Assembly: GCA_964423925.1 (NCBI GenBank)
Contig: CAYRGQ010000004.1
Span: 1-64,000, forward strand
Direction of reading: 5' to 3'
Origin: CAYRGQ01 sp964423925
GTDB lineage: Bacteria; Bacteroidota; Bacteroidia; Sphingobacteriales; Sphingobacteriaceae
Length of the DNA: 64,000 bases
A program made the position numbers and the translations under genes. The notes below the pieces were generated by a model. The model saw only the letters and a list, made by a program, of their open reading frames with translations, ran no database searches and was not told the DNA's origin. Positions 45,702 through 53,912 of this stretch are shown in pieces. Positions within the stretch are counted from its first letter, which is position 1. Each line of letters begins with the position of its first letter.

Positions 45702-46420
45702 TTATCCTGCTCAAGCTTATTCTGGCCCACCTGATTGGGGATTTCGTGCTTCAGCCGCGGAGCTGGGTGCGCCACAAGGAAACGCATAAGCTACGATCTT
45801 GGGCGTTTTACGTACACGTTTTGCTCCATGGGGCGTTGGTCATGCTCGTGTTGTGGGATTGGGGCAGTTGGAGCATGGCCGTTTCTCTTATGTTGCTCCA
45901 CGGCGTCATCGATGCCACGAAACTATACGCGCAACTGCCCAAGACCAAGGTGCGTTGGTTCGCGATCGACCAATCGCTGCACCTCTTGTCGCTTATCGGC
46001 GTTTGGCTCGCCTGGACAAGGCCCGAGCTCCGAGTGGTGGAGGTCTTTCAGAACCCCGTGGTATGGCTATATGCCACGGCGCTTGTTTTTCTCACAGCCT
46101 CGGCGGGCATCATCATCCAAGTACTGCTGTCGAAATGGTCAACCGACCTAATCCGGAAAGAAACAGAAGAGAAGTCCCTCATCAGCGCGGGGAAGTACAT
46201 CGGCATCCTGGAACGCGTGCTGGTTTTTGTGTTCATCGCCACCGATCATTGGGAAGCGGTAGGATTCCTGATGGCCGCCAAGTCGGTATTCCGATTTGGA
46301 GATTTGAAGGAATCTAAGGACCGGCAACTGACGGAATATATACTCATCGGGACCTTGCTCAGCTTTGGAATAGCGATTCTAGTCGCGCTTGGCGTCTTGC
46401 AAATCGTGGCAACGCTGTAA
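45698..46420 (+). CDS. DUF3307 membrane protein
   Basis: The 240-residue protein matches DUF3307: it starts with KLILAHLIGDFVLQPRSWV and contains several membrane helices (about residues 35-60, 65-80, 90-110, 118-140, 175-195, 215-238). A conserved-looking HLIGDF motif and a DQSLHLLSL motif suggest buried polar residues. The function of the family is unknown. Translation is coupled to the satD-like gene by a four-base overlap, so the two products probably act in one system, with the soluble protein as regulator or sensor. Confidence 0.82.
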   Translation: MIILLKLILAHLIGDFVLQPRSWVRHKETHKLRSWAFYVHVLLHGALVMLVLWDWGSWSMAVSLMLLHGVIDATKLYAQLPKTKVRWFAIDQSLHLLSLIGVWLAWTRPELRVVEVFQNPVVWLYATALVFLTASAGIIIQVLLSKWSTDLIRKETEEKSLISAGKYIGILERVLVFVFIATDHWEAVGFLMAAKSVFRFGDLKESKDRQLTEYILIGTLLSFGIAILVALGVLQIVATL

Positions 46421-46513
46421 TTCGCATGAGCAATTTCCGAAAATCGGGATGATTCGCTTTGCCTGATGCTTAATTTGTCTTATTTTAACCCATTCATACA
46501 CATATAATAAACA

Positions 46514-47479
46514 ATGAATATCATGCACGTAACTAAACGACTTTTTGTCTTTTGCCTGCTTGCCGGAAGCACTGCGGGGCTATCGTCCGCCAATGCGCAG
46601 CAAGGCCCGAAAGAGGCCAGCCAATTAATTGGGCGCTGGAACATAACGATTGAAGAAAATGGGAAAGCGCTCCCTGCTTGGTTAGAGGTGCGCAAATCGG
46701 GGCTCAGCAGGCTGGTCGGTAGCTTTGTAGGCACGCATGGCAGCGCGCGGCCCGTCGCCGAAGTGAAGTTTGACAAAGGCAATTTTCGGTTTGCCATTCC
46801 GCCACAATGGGAGGAAGGCGTCCTGGATTTGACGCTGTTTGGGGAGCTAACCGAAACTGGGATCGCTGGAACGATGATTAGCCCTAACGGGCAACAGCAT
46901 GCGTGGACGGGCGTCCGAGCGCCAGCGTTGAACCGTCAATCAGAACCCGTATGGGGGCAACCTATTGAAATCTTCAACGGACGCGACCTGAACGGCTGGT
47001 ATGCCGACGCGCCCACCAACCAGTGGACGGTACGTGACGGGATCCTCACCAACCCCAAGGCGGGCTCCAATTTGATTACCGAACAGAAATTTGAAGACTT
47101 TAAGCTTCGTGTCGAGTTCCGCTTTCCCAAAGGGAGCAACGCAGGTGTATACCTGAGGGGCCGCTATGAGGTGCAAATTGAGGATAGCCCCCGCGACGCG
47201 CATCCCGATGCACTCTTGTATAGCGGAGTTTATGGCTTCATTACGCCCAGCGAAATTACCTCACCCGGACCGGACGTTTGGCACACCTATGACATTACCC
47301 TCGTCGGTCGAAAAGTCACGATCGTCGCAAACGGCAAAACGGTGATCAGCAACCAGGAAATCCCGGGAATCACGGGTGGGGCTCTCGACAGCAATGAAGG
47401 GGAGCCTGGTCCGATATACTTGCAAGGTGACCACGGTCCGGTAGAGTTTAGAAAGATCGTCATTACGCCAGCGCGTTAG
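46514..47479 (+). CDS. Secreted DUF1080 (3-keto-disaccharide hydrolase-like) protein
   Basis: The 321-residue protein has a signal peptide (residues 1-28, ending SSANAQ). The C-terminal half from about residue 150 is a DUF1080 concanavalin-like domain (IFNGRDLNGWYA; SNAGVYLRGRYEVQIED; WHTYDITLVGRKV). This family includes 3-keto-glucoside hydrolases. The first half (ASQLIGRWNITIEENGK) looks like a lipocalin-type beta domain. It is exported, probably to the periplasm, and ends in a terminator before gyrB. The substrate is not evident. Confidence 0.85.
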   Translation: MNIMHVTKRLFVFCLLAGSTAGLSSANAQQGPKEASQLIGRWNITIEENGKALPAWLEVRKSGLSRLVGSFVGTHGSARPVAEVKFDKGNFRFAIPPQWEEGVLDLTLFGELTETGIAGTMISPNGQQHAWTGVRAPALNRQSEPVWGQPIEIFNGRDLNGWYADAPTNQWTVRDGILTNPKAGSNLITEQKFEDFKLRVEFRFPKGSNAGVYLRGRYEVQIEDSPRDAHPDALLYSGVYGFITPSEITSPGPDVWHTYDITLVGRKVTIVANGKTVISNQEIPGITGGALDSNEGEPGPIYLQGDHGPVEFRKIVITPAR

Positions 47480-47530
47480 CGCCTATGCATTTTGAACGAA
47501 ATGGCTTTTTGAGCAATGTATGGCATCGGC

Positions 47531-47562
47531 AGATTCGGCTCCGCGCAAGCCGAATCTGTTTG
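47531..47562 (+). terminator. Terminator between the DUF1080 gene and gyrB
   Basis: AGATTCGGCT (47531-47540) pairs with AGCCGAATCT (47548-47557) and runs into GTTTGC. The T run overlaps the TTTG -33 box of gyrB. Confidence 0.6.
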
Positions 47563-47590
47563 CTAAAACGACGATTTTTTCGTACCTTTG
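47559..47590 (+). promoter_or_regulatory. Promoter of gyrB
   Basis: TTTG at 47559-47562, a 20-base spacer and TACCTTTG at 47583-47590 match the Bacteroidota consensus exactly. Transcription would start near 47595, which is after the ATG at 47592 and so supports the ATG at 47613 as the true start of gyrB. Confidence 0.75.
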
Positions 47591-47612
47591 AATGACGAAT
47601 TTTAAGACGATA

Positions 47613-49661
47613 ATGAGCGAGGAAAATAAGAATACACCAGGCGGCAAGCAGGAAAATCCGGATGCCAATCCAGAGACCAACTCCGCCGAACAACCTGCCC
47701 AGACAACCACACAAGACAAGGATCAATCCAACTACTCTGCAGACAATATCCAGGTTCTGGAAGGGCTGGAAGCCGTTCGGAAACGGCCTTCCATGTACAT
47801 CGGCGATACGGGCGTAAAAGGCCTGCATCACTTGGTGTATGAAGTTGTCGACAACTCGATTGACGAGGCGGTAGCCGGCTATTGCGACGATATCCGTGTG
47901 ACCATCCACAAAGACAACTCCGTGACCGTGGAAGACAACGGGCGGGGTATCCCTACCGGAATCAATAAGAAGGAAAATAAGTCGGCGCTGGAACTCGTGA
48001 TGACCGTTCTGCACGCCGGCGGCAAATTTGACAAGGATACCTATAAGGTGTCTGGCGGTTTGCACGGTGTGGGCGTTTCCTGCGTTAACGCCCTGTCCAC
48101 GGTATTGATCGCCGAGGTGCATAGGGAGGGGAAAGTGTTTGTGCAGGAATATCACCAAGGTAAGCCGCAGTACGAGGTGAAAACTATCGGAGAAAGCGAA
48201 CGGACGGGTACGAAGGTAACGTTCAAACCCGACCCAGCGATTTTCACCACCACTACCGCTTACAATTACGACACGTTGGCGAGTCGTCTGCGCGAACTGG
48301 CGTTTTTGAATAAAGGCATTCGTCTGACCCTCACGGACGAACGGGAAGTCCAGGAAGAAGGCGGCTTTTTGTCCGACACTTTCCTGTCCGAAGGCGGACT
48401 GCGGGAGTTCGTGGGATTTTTAGATGGCACTAGACAGCCCTTGATTCCTGAGCCGATTTATGTCGAAGGCATTAAGTCGGGCACGCCCGTGGAGCTGGCC
48501 CTACAGTACAATGAAACGTATTCTGAAAACGTCCATTCCTATGTCAATAACATCAACACGATTGAAGGTGGCACGCATGTGGCAGGATTTAGGCGTGGGC
48601 TAACGCGTACCCTCAAAGCGTATGCGGATAAATCAGGTTTGTTGAAAAACCTGAAAATCGAGATAACCGGGGATGACTTCCGCGAAGGATTGACCGCGGT
48701 CATTTCCGTGAAAGTTGCCGAACCTCAGTTTGAAGGCCAAACCAAAACCAAGCTGGGTAACAGTGAGGTCATGGGTGCCGTCGACCAAGCGGTGGGCGAG
48801 GCATTAGGATATTACCTGGAAGAACACCCTAAGGAGGCGAAAACCATCGTTCAGAAGGTTATCATTGCTGCGCAGGCACGTGCGGCTGCGCGCAAAGCCC
48901 GCGATATGGTGCAACGCAAAAGCGTGCTCGGCGGAAGCGGTTTGCCGGGCAAATTGGCCGATTGTGCGAATAGTGATCCCTCCAAGTGCGAAATTTACCT
49001 AGTCGAGGGTGACTCGGCAGGCGGTACGGCCAAACAGGGTCGCGACCGGGAGTTCCAGGCCATTCTGCCCTTGCGGGGTAAAATCCTCAACGTAGAGAAA
49101 GCCATGGAGCACAAAATCTACGAAAACGAGGAAATCAAAAACATGTTTACGGCTTTGGGTGTCAGCATCGGGACGGAGGAGGACGCGAAAGCCCTGAATC
49201 TTGAAAAGCTTAGATACCATCGGGTCATCATCATGACGGATGCCGACGTTGACGGGTCGCACATTACCACGCTAATCCTCACGTTCTACTTCCGCTACAT
49301 GAAGGAATTGATCGAAAAAGGTTATGTCTACATCGCTACACCGCCGCTCTACCTGGTCAAGAAAGGTAAGGAACAGGAGTATGCATGGAACGACGACCAA
49401 CGTGATGCCGCCATTCAGCGACTTAAGGGTGCAGGACGCGACGACAGCGTACACGTACAACGTTACAAAGGCTTGGGTGAGATGAACGCCGAACAGCTCT
49501 GGGAAACTACCATGAATCCAGAGACAAGGACGCTGCGCAGAGTGACGATTGAAAGCGCAGCGGAAAGCGACCGTATCTTCTCCATGCTCATGGGCGATGA
49601 GGTGGCGCCACGTCGTGAGTTTATCGAACGCAATGCCAAGTACGCGCGTATCGACACCTAA
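47613..49661 (+). CDS. gyrB: DNA gyrase subunit B
   Basis: The 682-residue ATPase subunit drives negative supercoiling. The N-terminal GHKL ATPase has EVVDNSIDEAVAG and GRGIPTGI, and the TOPRIM domain has EGDSAGG and MTDADVDGSH. QRYKGLGEMN and the C-terminal gyrase tail support GyrB rather than ParE. Before the conserved YSADNIQVLEGLEAVRKRP there is a hydrophilic, Asn/Gln/Glu-rich extension of about 44 residues, longer than usual. The start at 47613 is chosen because the promoter places the transcript start downstream of the alternative ATG at 47592. Confidence 0.95.
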   Translation: MSEENKNTPGGKQENPDANPETNSAEQPAQTTTQDKDQSNYSADNIQVLEGLEAVRKRPSMYIGDTGVKGLHHLVYEVVDNSIDEAVAGYCDDIRVTIHKDNSVTVEDNGRGIPTGINKKENKSALELVMTVLHAGGKFDKDTYKVSGGLHGVGVSCVNALSTVLIAEVHREGKVFVQEYHQGKPQYEVKTIGESERTGTKVTFKPDPAIFTTTTAYNYDTLASRLRELAFLNKGIRLTLTDEREVQEEGGFLSDTFLSEGGLREFVGFLDGTRQPLIPEPIYVEGIKSGTPVELALQYNETYSENVHSYVNNINTIEGGTHVAGFRRGLTRTLKAYADKSGLLKNLKIEITGDDFREGLTAVISVKVAEPQFEGQTKTKLGNSEVMGAVDQAVGEALGYYLEEHPKEAKTIVQKVIIAAQARAAARKARDMVQRKSVLGGSGLPGKLADCANSDPSKCEIYLVEGDSAGGTAKQGRDREFQAILPLRGKILNVEKAMEHKIYENEEIKNMFTALGVSIGTEEDAKALNLEKLRYHRVIIMTDADVDGSHITTLILTFYFRYMKELIEKGYVYIATPPLYLVKKGKEQEYAWNDDQRDAAIQRLKGAGRDDSVHVQRYKGLGEMNAEQLWETTMNPETRTLRRVTIESAAESDRIFSMLMGDEVAPRREFIERNAKYARIDT

Positions 49662-49693
49662 CCAGCAATCATTTATCCAGTATAGATAAAGGG

Positions 49694-49722
49694 AAAGCGC
49701 TCGCAATCGGGCGCTTTTTTTT
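49694..49722 (+). terminator. Terminator of gyrB
   Basis: AAAGCGC (49694-49700) pairs with GCGCTTT (49711-49717) and the stem continues into eight T. It lies 33 bases after the gyrB stop codon. Confidence 0.85.
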
Positions 49723-49767
49723 ATGGGTCACATTTCCTGCGGCGTTGATCGACGAAAGGAAGTTCGC

Positions 49768-50193
49768 TCATTCGCAATGTTCCAAGGACGCCCGTATTTC
49801 TTCCGTTGTGAAAATGGGCATCTCATTGCCGAAGGAATTGCTGATATAGGTAAGCACGTAGGCGATATCCGTAGCGGTGAGTTGAGGTGTGCCGGGCATA
49901 GGTGTGTCGTACGTTACGCCGTGCACCATAATCTCGCCGGACAGACCGTGCTTGACCCAGCACGCCAATTGCTCGCGATTATCCTCCAAATACGAAAGGT
50001 CTGTGAGCGGGGGATAGAGCGTTCCTAAGCCCTCGCCGCTAGTGCCGTGACAGTTTTGGCAGTGGGTAGCGTAGACGTTTTTTCCGTTGATGATGTACTG
50101 GGCTTTGCGAATCGAATGCTGATCTTGGCACGCCCACAGCGCCCAATAGCAAAGCGCTATACCGAAAATAACTAAGCCTGTGCGCAAACGCAT
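49768..50193 (-). CDS. Lipid-anchored c-type cytochrome
   Basis: The 141-residue protein has a membrane anchor ending in Cys22 (LWACQD), which suggests a lipoprotein. One haem-binding motif, CQNCH, is at residues 45-49, and Met99 (YDTPMPG) is the likely sixth ligand. It is a class I mono-haem cytochrome of the periplasmic side and may donate electrons to an oxidase or accept copper-linked electrons. It begins 25 bases after the SCO1-like gene, so the two belong to one transcript. Confidence 0.9.
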   Translation of the reverse strand: MRLRTGLVIFGIALCYWALWACQDQHSIRKAQYIINGKNVYATHCQNCHGTSGEGLGTLYPPLTDLSYLEDNREQLACWVKHGLSGEIMVHGVTYDTPMPGTPQLTATDIAYVLTYISNSFGNEMPIFTTEEIRASLEHCE

Positions 50194-50218
50194 GTCATTC
50201 TAGATGTCGGACGCGTCA

Positions 50219-50875
50219 TTAACGTGTCTGTTCGTATTCTTTCAGGAGGATAGCCAACTCTTCAAACAACACCTCCACCTGTTGGTCGTTGGTGCCGTCG
50301 TATGCGCCTCGGATGTGCCTATCCTTATCCACGAGGATAAAGTACCCGCTATGGTCGTATCCACCGGGTGCGGTATCGTCTTCCTTGGTGTAGACCATAT
50401 AGTGGTCTGATATTCCATAGATCGCTTCCTTGCTGCCCGTCACGAATTGCCAGCGCTGATCAGTGACGCCGAGCTTCTCGGCGTAGGCTTTCAACACGGA
50501 AGGGTGGTCATATTTAAAGTCGATGCTATGGGAAAGAAATTTGACGCGGTCGTCGTTCGCATACTGTTGGTATACCTTCAGCAGGTTGCGCTGCATGGTG
50601 GGGCAGATGCTCGGACAATGGGTAAAGAAGAAATTAGCAATGTACGGCCCGCTTTCGAAATCCTTGTTTGAAATCAGCACGCTGTCCTGGTTGAGGAATT
50701 CGAAATCCGGGATTTGCTGGTATATCGTGTCTATGACAGTCTGCCCGTCGATGGTTTTAGTGACGGGCTCGCGGTGGCCCAGGATGGGCAGCGTGCGTTC
50801 AGGCGAGCTCGTGCAGGCGGCCATGCCCAAAGCGAAGGTCAAGAACAGGACGAACGCTCGAGAAGTTTTTTGCAT
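50219..50875 (-). CDS. SCO1/SenC copper-binding protein
   Basis: The 218-residue lipoprotein (lipobox MAAC, Cys21) has a thioredoxin fold. The copper ligands are Cys87 and Cys91 in FTHCPSICP and His175 in YDHSGYF, so all three are kept. SCO proteins deliver copper to the CuA site of cytochrome oxidase or act as thiol reductants. The lipoprotein gene upstream and the cytochrome gene downstream lie close, which points to a copper or respiratory role for the three-gene cluster. Confidence 0.93.
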   Translation of the reverse strand: MQKTSRAFVLFLTFALGMAACTSSPERTLPILGHREPVTKTIDGQTVIDTIYQQIPDFEFLNQDSVLISNKDFESGPYIANFFFTHCPSICPTMQRNLLKVYQQYANDDRVKFLSHSIDFKYDHPSVLKAYAEKLGVTDQRWQFVTGSKEAIYGISDHYMVYTKEDDTAPGGYDHSGYFILVDKDRHIRGAYDGTNDQQVEVLFEELAILLKEYEQTR

Positions 50876-50929
50876 GAAGCGGAATATCTTAAAATGTGGG
50901 TACTATACTCGGAATGGTGTTTTTATAAC

Positions 50930-51373
50930 CTAAAGAAACTGCGCGAGCTTTTCGGTGATTTGGGCCGCCGCTTCATCAAACTGGATTTTCATCGCTTCCA
51001 TTTTTTTTACTTCGTCAGCGTAGTACGCTTCGCGTTCCTCACTGGTAGGGAAGTCGACATCCGGGTCGAATTCGTGCATCCACGTGGACATAACATCGTT
51101 GGCGTTATTTAGATTTGTTTTCAACGCCGTTAACTCCGCGCGCGTGTGCACGGTGTCCAGTCCCGGGTGCTCCGCTTCCAATGCGCTGAGATTGGCTAAT
51201 AGCGAATCAATTTGCATGGTCGTTCGGTCGAACCTGCTCACCTGCGGCATAATTTCATCATGGATGGCGATCGCTTCATCGCGCAGGGCGTTCGCCTTAC
51301 CGGCGTCCACGCCGCTGTTGCAGGCAAAAAATGCCGTTCCGGCTATTGCAAATAACAAAAATGTCTTCTTCAT
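50930..51373 (-). CDS. Helical lipoprotein of unknown function
   Basis: The 147-residue protein has a signal peptide and lipobox-like cysteine (FFACNSG, Cys18). The rest is predicted helical with heptad-like patterns (ALRDEAIAIHDEIMPQ; MQIDSLLANLSALEAEH; KKMEAMKIQFDEAAAQI), resembling a long helical hairpin. Similar proteins, often labelled viral A-type inclusion proteins, occur beside SCO genes in related bacteria; this is from memory. The His in IHDEIMP and the Met residues could bind metal, but that is speculative. It starts the cluster with sco and cytochrome c. Confidence 0.7.
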   Translation of the reverse strand: MKKTFLLFAIAGTAFFACNSGVDAGKANALRDEAIAIHDEIMPQVSRFDRTTMQIDSLLANLSALEAEHPGLDTVHTRAELTALKTNLNNANDVMSTWMHEFDPDVDFPTSEEREAYYADEVKKMEAMKIQFDEAAAQITEKLAQFL

Positions 51374-51470
51374 AACATGAGTTTTTGTTTTCGGATTGTC
51401 TCATCCAGTTAACAAGCGCCGTCTTGTTTTTGTTTATCTGACCGCGCTGCGAAAAGGCCTTGTATACGGG

Positions 51471-51501
51471 CAAACTTACGCAAAAGTAGCTGGACTTGCA
51501 A
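51471..51501 (-). promoter_or_regulatory. Promoter of the lipoprotein-SCO-cytochrome cluster
   Basis: On the minus strand TTG (51501-51499), a 20-base spacer and TAAGTTTG (51478-51471) match the Bacteroidota promoter pattern. The leader to the lipoprotein gene is about 90 bases. Confidence 0.6.
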
Positions 51502-51538
51502 TGTACGGCCTGGGTGTCTGGCTACCGGCGAGGTCGAA

Positions 51539-52183
51539 TTAGGAAGGTTCGGCGGCCGCTTTTTCGACAAAATACTCGTCCGCTCCGTCGTGTTTGACCG
51601 CGAGCACGCCCGCGAGGATGAGGTCGACGAGCAGGCGCTGTGTTTTACGGCGGGAGAGCCGCAAATGTTGGCACAGCTCGCGCAGGCGTGGGCGGCTATG
51701 GGTTTGGAAATACGCAAGGAGTTCGCGTTCTTTCTCGCCGTAGTTGATGAGCGTGCCTTGTGAGTCGTGTTGTCGTCGAAGGACGTCTACCACTACCTTG
51801 CCGGCTAGGATGCTCTCATCGGCTACACGGATGTACACCCACCATTTACCATCTTCGCTTTGGGCATAGTGGGGCTTGGCATCGCTTTCCGCAATTTCGG
51901 CAATGAGGACTAGCTTCTCGTCCACTAGGTGCTCGCTAAACGAAATGTCTACGGCCGGACGGCAATAGACGGCGGCGGCGCGCTCAAGCATGTATTTGTC
52001 TTCGTCCTCATGCTTGACGCCTTTCACTTTACCGTCGTCCGCCACGCCCACCAGTAGGCGTCCACCTTTGTGATTGGCAAATGCTACGAGGGTTTTGGCG
52101 ATTTTTTCAAAACCACTTATTTTGTTTTTGAAATCGAGTTGCTCGCCTTCGCCCTGATAAATAAGCGATTTGATGTTGTACAC
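51539..52183 (-). CDS. AlbA_2/Schlafen-type domain protein with winged-helix tail
   Basis: The 214-residue protein starts with YNIKSLIYQGEGEQLDFK, the usual opening of the AlbA_2 (divergent AAA_4) domain, followed by KTLVAFANHKGGRLLVGVADDG. The C-terminus (LLAYFQTHSRPRLRELCQHL) looks like a winged helix. Such proteins are often called transcriptional regulators, and related Schlafen domains cleave RNA; which applies here is open. A GTG start at 52183 is preferred because it lies two bases after the stop codon of the upstream gene and leads straight into the domain. Confidence 0.8.
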   Translation of the reverse strand: MYNIKSLIYQGEGEQLDFKNKISGFEKIAKTLVAFANHKGGRLLVGVADDGKVKGVKHEDEDKYMLERAAAVYCRPAVDISFSEHLVDEKLVLIAEIAESDAKPHYAQSEDGKWWVYIRVADESILAGKVVVDVLRRQHDSQGTLINYGEKERELLAYFQTHSRPRLRELCQHLRLSRRKTQRLLVDLILAGVLAVKHDGADEYFVEKAAAEPS

Positions 52184-52185
52184 GG

Positions 52186-52692
52186 TTAGTTGGTTTTTTC
52201 GGTAGCGGCCGCGAGTGCGTCCATGCCTACAAACGAACGGTTGCGGATATAGACTTCGTTTTCGGCTTCGGCACACAAGACTCCGTTGCGATCTACCACG
52301 GATATTTTAAAGGTTTTGGTGAATTTGCCGATAGATTGCAAAGCCGCTTCGGCTTCAGCGATATCGGCGGGCAAAATCTGGATTTGGATGCTGAGCGAAT
52401 TGTAGGCGGGCTTGACGAATCGGATCGCGCTGCTCTTTAGCCATACCACGGTATCATACCCTTTCCGCTTCAATAACTGATCGAACAGGAGTGGGTAAAA
52501 AGGGTCCGTAGCAGCGAAGATGGTGCCGCCAAAAATGGATCCATTCGAATTGCGGTTCAGTAGGCTCCGCGATACATGGATGTCCACCTGTTGGAAATCA
52601 GGGTGGAAACGACGAACCCATATCCGCTGAAAAAAGAGGAGCGGATACAACCGCAGCGCCCACGTGAGCATACGAGCCGATACTTTCATCAT
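52186..52692 (-). CDS. DUF4442 hotdog-fold protein
   Basis: The 168-residue protein has the DUF4442 pattern, a hotdog fold related to thioesterases: RRFHPDFQQVDIHVSRSLL, then GSIFGGTIFAATDPFYPLL and AIRFVKPAYNSL. It may hydrolyse or bind acyl thioesters. The catalytic residue is not clear. It is followed two bases later by the AlbA_2 protein, so their translation is probably coupled. Confidence 0.82.
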   Translation of the reverse strand: MMKVSARMLTWALRLYPLLFFQRIWVRRFHPDFQQVDIHVSRSLLNRNSNGSIFGGTIFAATDPFYPLLFDQLLKRKGYDTVVWLKSSAIRFVKPAYNSLSIQIQILPADIAEAEAALQSIGKFTKTFKISVVDRNGVLCAEAENEVYIRNRSFVGMDALAAATEKTN

Positions 52693-52792
52693 GGCTAAAG
52701 TTAACCAAAAAAATGTAAGCCGGAAAGCAATTCGGCACCTGGCAAACAGTCGGAGGCCAGGGACTTAGGCAGCTACGCGAAGGCGCAGGCAC

Positions 52793-52951
52793 TCATCGAT
52801 TGGGGCATTTTTTGCAGCGCTTTCCCTTTTTGTATTTCTTGCAGCACTTCTTGAAGTCGATGCACCCATGGCACGAAAAGGGATTGAGACCCTTGAAGTG
52901 CTCTAGGTTGAGTTCCACCGCTGGATGAATTTCTTGATCGTCGCGCAACAT
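52793..52951 (-). CDS. Small cysteine- and lysine-rich protein
   Basis: The 52-residue protein begins MLRDDQEIHPAVELNLEHF and ends with a block holding seven cysteines among many lysines (SCHGCIDFKKCC, then KRCKKCPNR). The spacing C-x2-C, CC and C-x2-C suggests a metal site. The first half is not low in complexity, which argues against chance. Short proteins of this kind occur in related bacteria as far as I recall, with no assigned function. ATG at 52951 is used; TTG at 52975 would add eight residues. Confidence 0.6.
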   Translation of the reverse strand: MLRDDQEIHPAVELNLEHFKGLNPFSCHGCIDFKKCCKKYKKGKRCKKCPNR

Positions 52952-53108
52952 CACATGCAAATCTGTCCGGCGCAAATATACGTTTATTATGTAGAAAGAT
53001 TCTAATTAAGGGGATTCTTTTATCGCCATGTGTGGAACTTTGCCTTCTTTCGCTTCCAGGAGTCGGTCGCTTTTTTACCACACCCGTGCGCTCGCTTACG
53101 GCTAGTCG

Positions 53109-53139
53109 TTTGATTTTTAGGGAGAATTTCACTATTTTG
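53109..53139 (+). promoter_or_regulatory. Candidate promoter of the CoA-transferase operon
   Basis: TTTG at 53109-53112 and TATTTTG at 53133-53139 are separated by 20 bases; the -7 box is one base short of the consensus TAnnTTTG. The leader to the first gene is about 40 bases. Confidence 0.45.
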
Positions 53140-53181
53140 TCAGCACGGCGTAGCTAAAGGTCCAATTATAAACGTACAGCC

Positions 53182-53880
53182 ATGATTCGAAAAGTTGTAA
53201 ATGACGCAAGGGAAGCCATCGCCGACATTCCTGATGGTGCCACACTGATGTTAGGCGGCTTCGGCTTGTGTGGTATCCCCGAAAATTGCATCGCCGAACT
53301 CGTTGCTAAGGGCGTGCAAAACCTGACGTGCATCTCCAATAATGCGGGCGTTGATGACTTTGGCATCGGGCTAATGCTGAAAAAGCGGCAAGTAAAGAAA
53401 ATGGTTGCTTCTTACGTTGGGGAGAATGCCGAATTCGAGCGGCAGTTGCTCAGTGGCGAATTGGAGGTGGAACTGATACCGCAGGGTACGCTCGCCACGC
53501 GTTGCATGGCGGCTGGATACGGTATGCCTGCCATATTTACACCGGCCGGCGTGGGCACTGAAGTTGCCGAAGGCAAAGAGGTGCGTCAGTTCAATGGCAA
53601 GGACTATTTGATGGAGCTGGCCTTAGAGGCTGATTTCGCGCTTGTTAAGGCGTGGAAAGGCGACACGGCCGGAAACCTGATGTACCGCATGACGGCTCGG
53701 AACTTCAATCCGATTATGGCCATGGCTGGAAAAATAACCATCGCGGAGGTAGAAGAACTAGTCGAGGTTGGCGAGTTGGATCCTGACCACATCCATACAC
53801 CCGGCATTTACGTGCATCGGATATTCCAGGGCACCGACTACGAAAAGCGCATCGAACAACGCACAGTGAGGGAACCGTAG
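53182..53880 (+). CDS. scoA: 3-oxoacid CoA-transferase, subunit A
   Basis: The 232-residue protein is the alpha chain of succinyl-CoA:3-ketoacid CoA-transferase, which activates acetoacetate for use as a carbon source. It carries GATLMLGGFGLCGIPENCI and the CoA-binding GENAEFERQLLSGELEVE stretch; ATRCMAAGYGMPAIFTPAG is also characteristic. The beta chain follows 32 bases later. Related enzymes use other short acids, so the precise donor is inferred. Confidence 0.93.
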   Translation: MIRKVVNDAREAIADIPDGATLMLGGFGLCGIPENCIAELVAKGVQNLTCISNNAGVDDFGIGLMLKKRQVKKMVASYVGENAEFERQLLSGELEVELIPQGTLATRCMAAGYGMPAIFTPAGVGTEVAEGKEVRQFNGKDYLMELALEADFALVKAWKGDTAGNLMYRMTARNFNPIMAMAGKITIAEVEELVEVGELDPDHIHTPGIYVHRIFQGTDYEKRIEQRTVREP

Positions 53881-53912
53881 CGTTCTAACGAGCAAAACGA
53901 ACTATAAGCATC

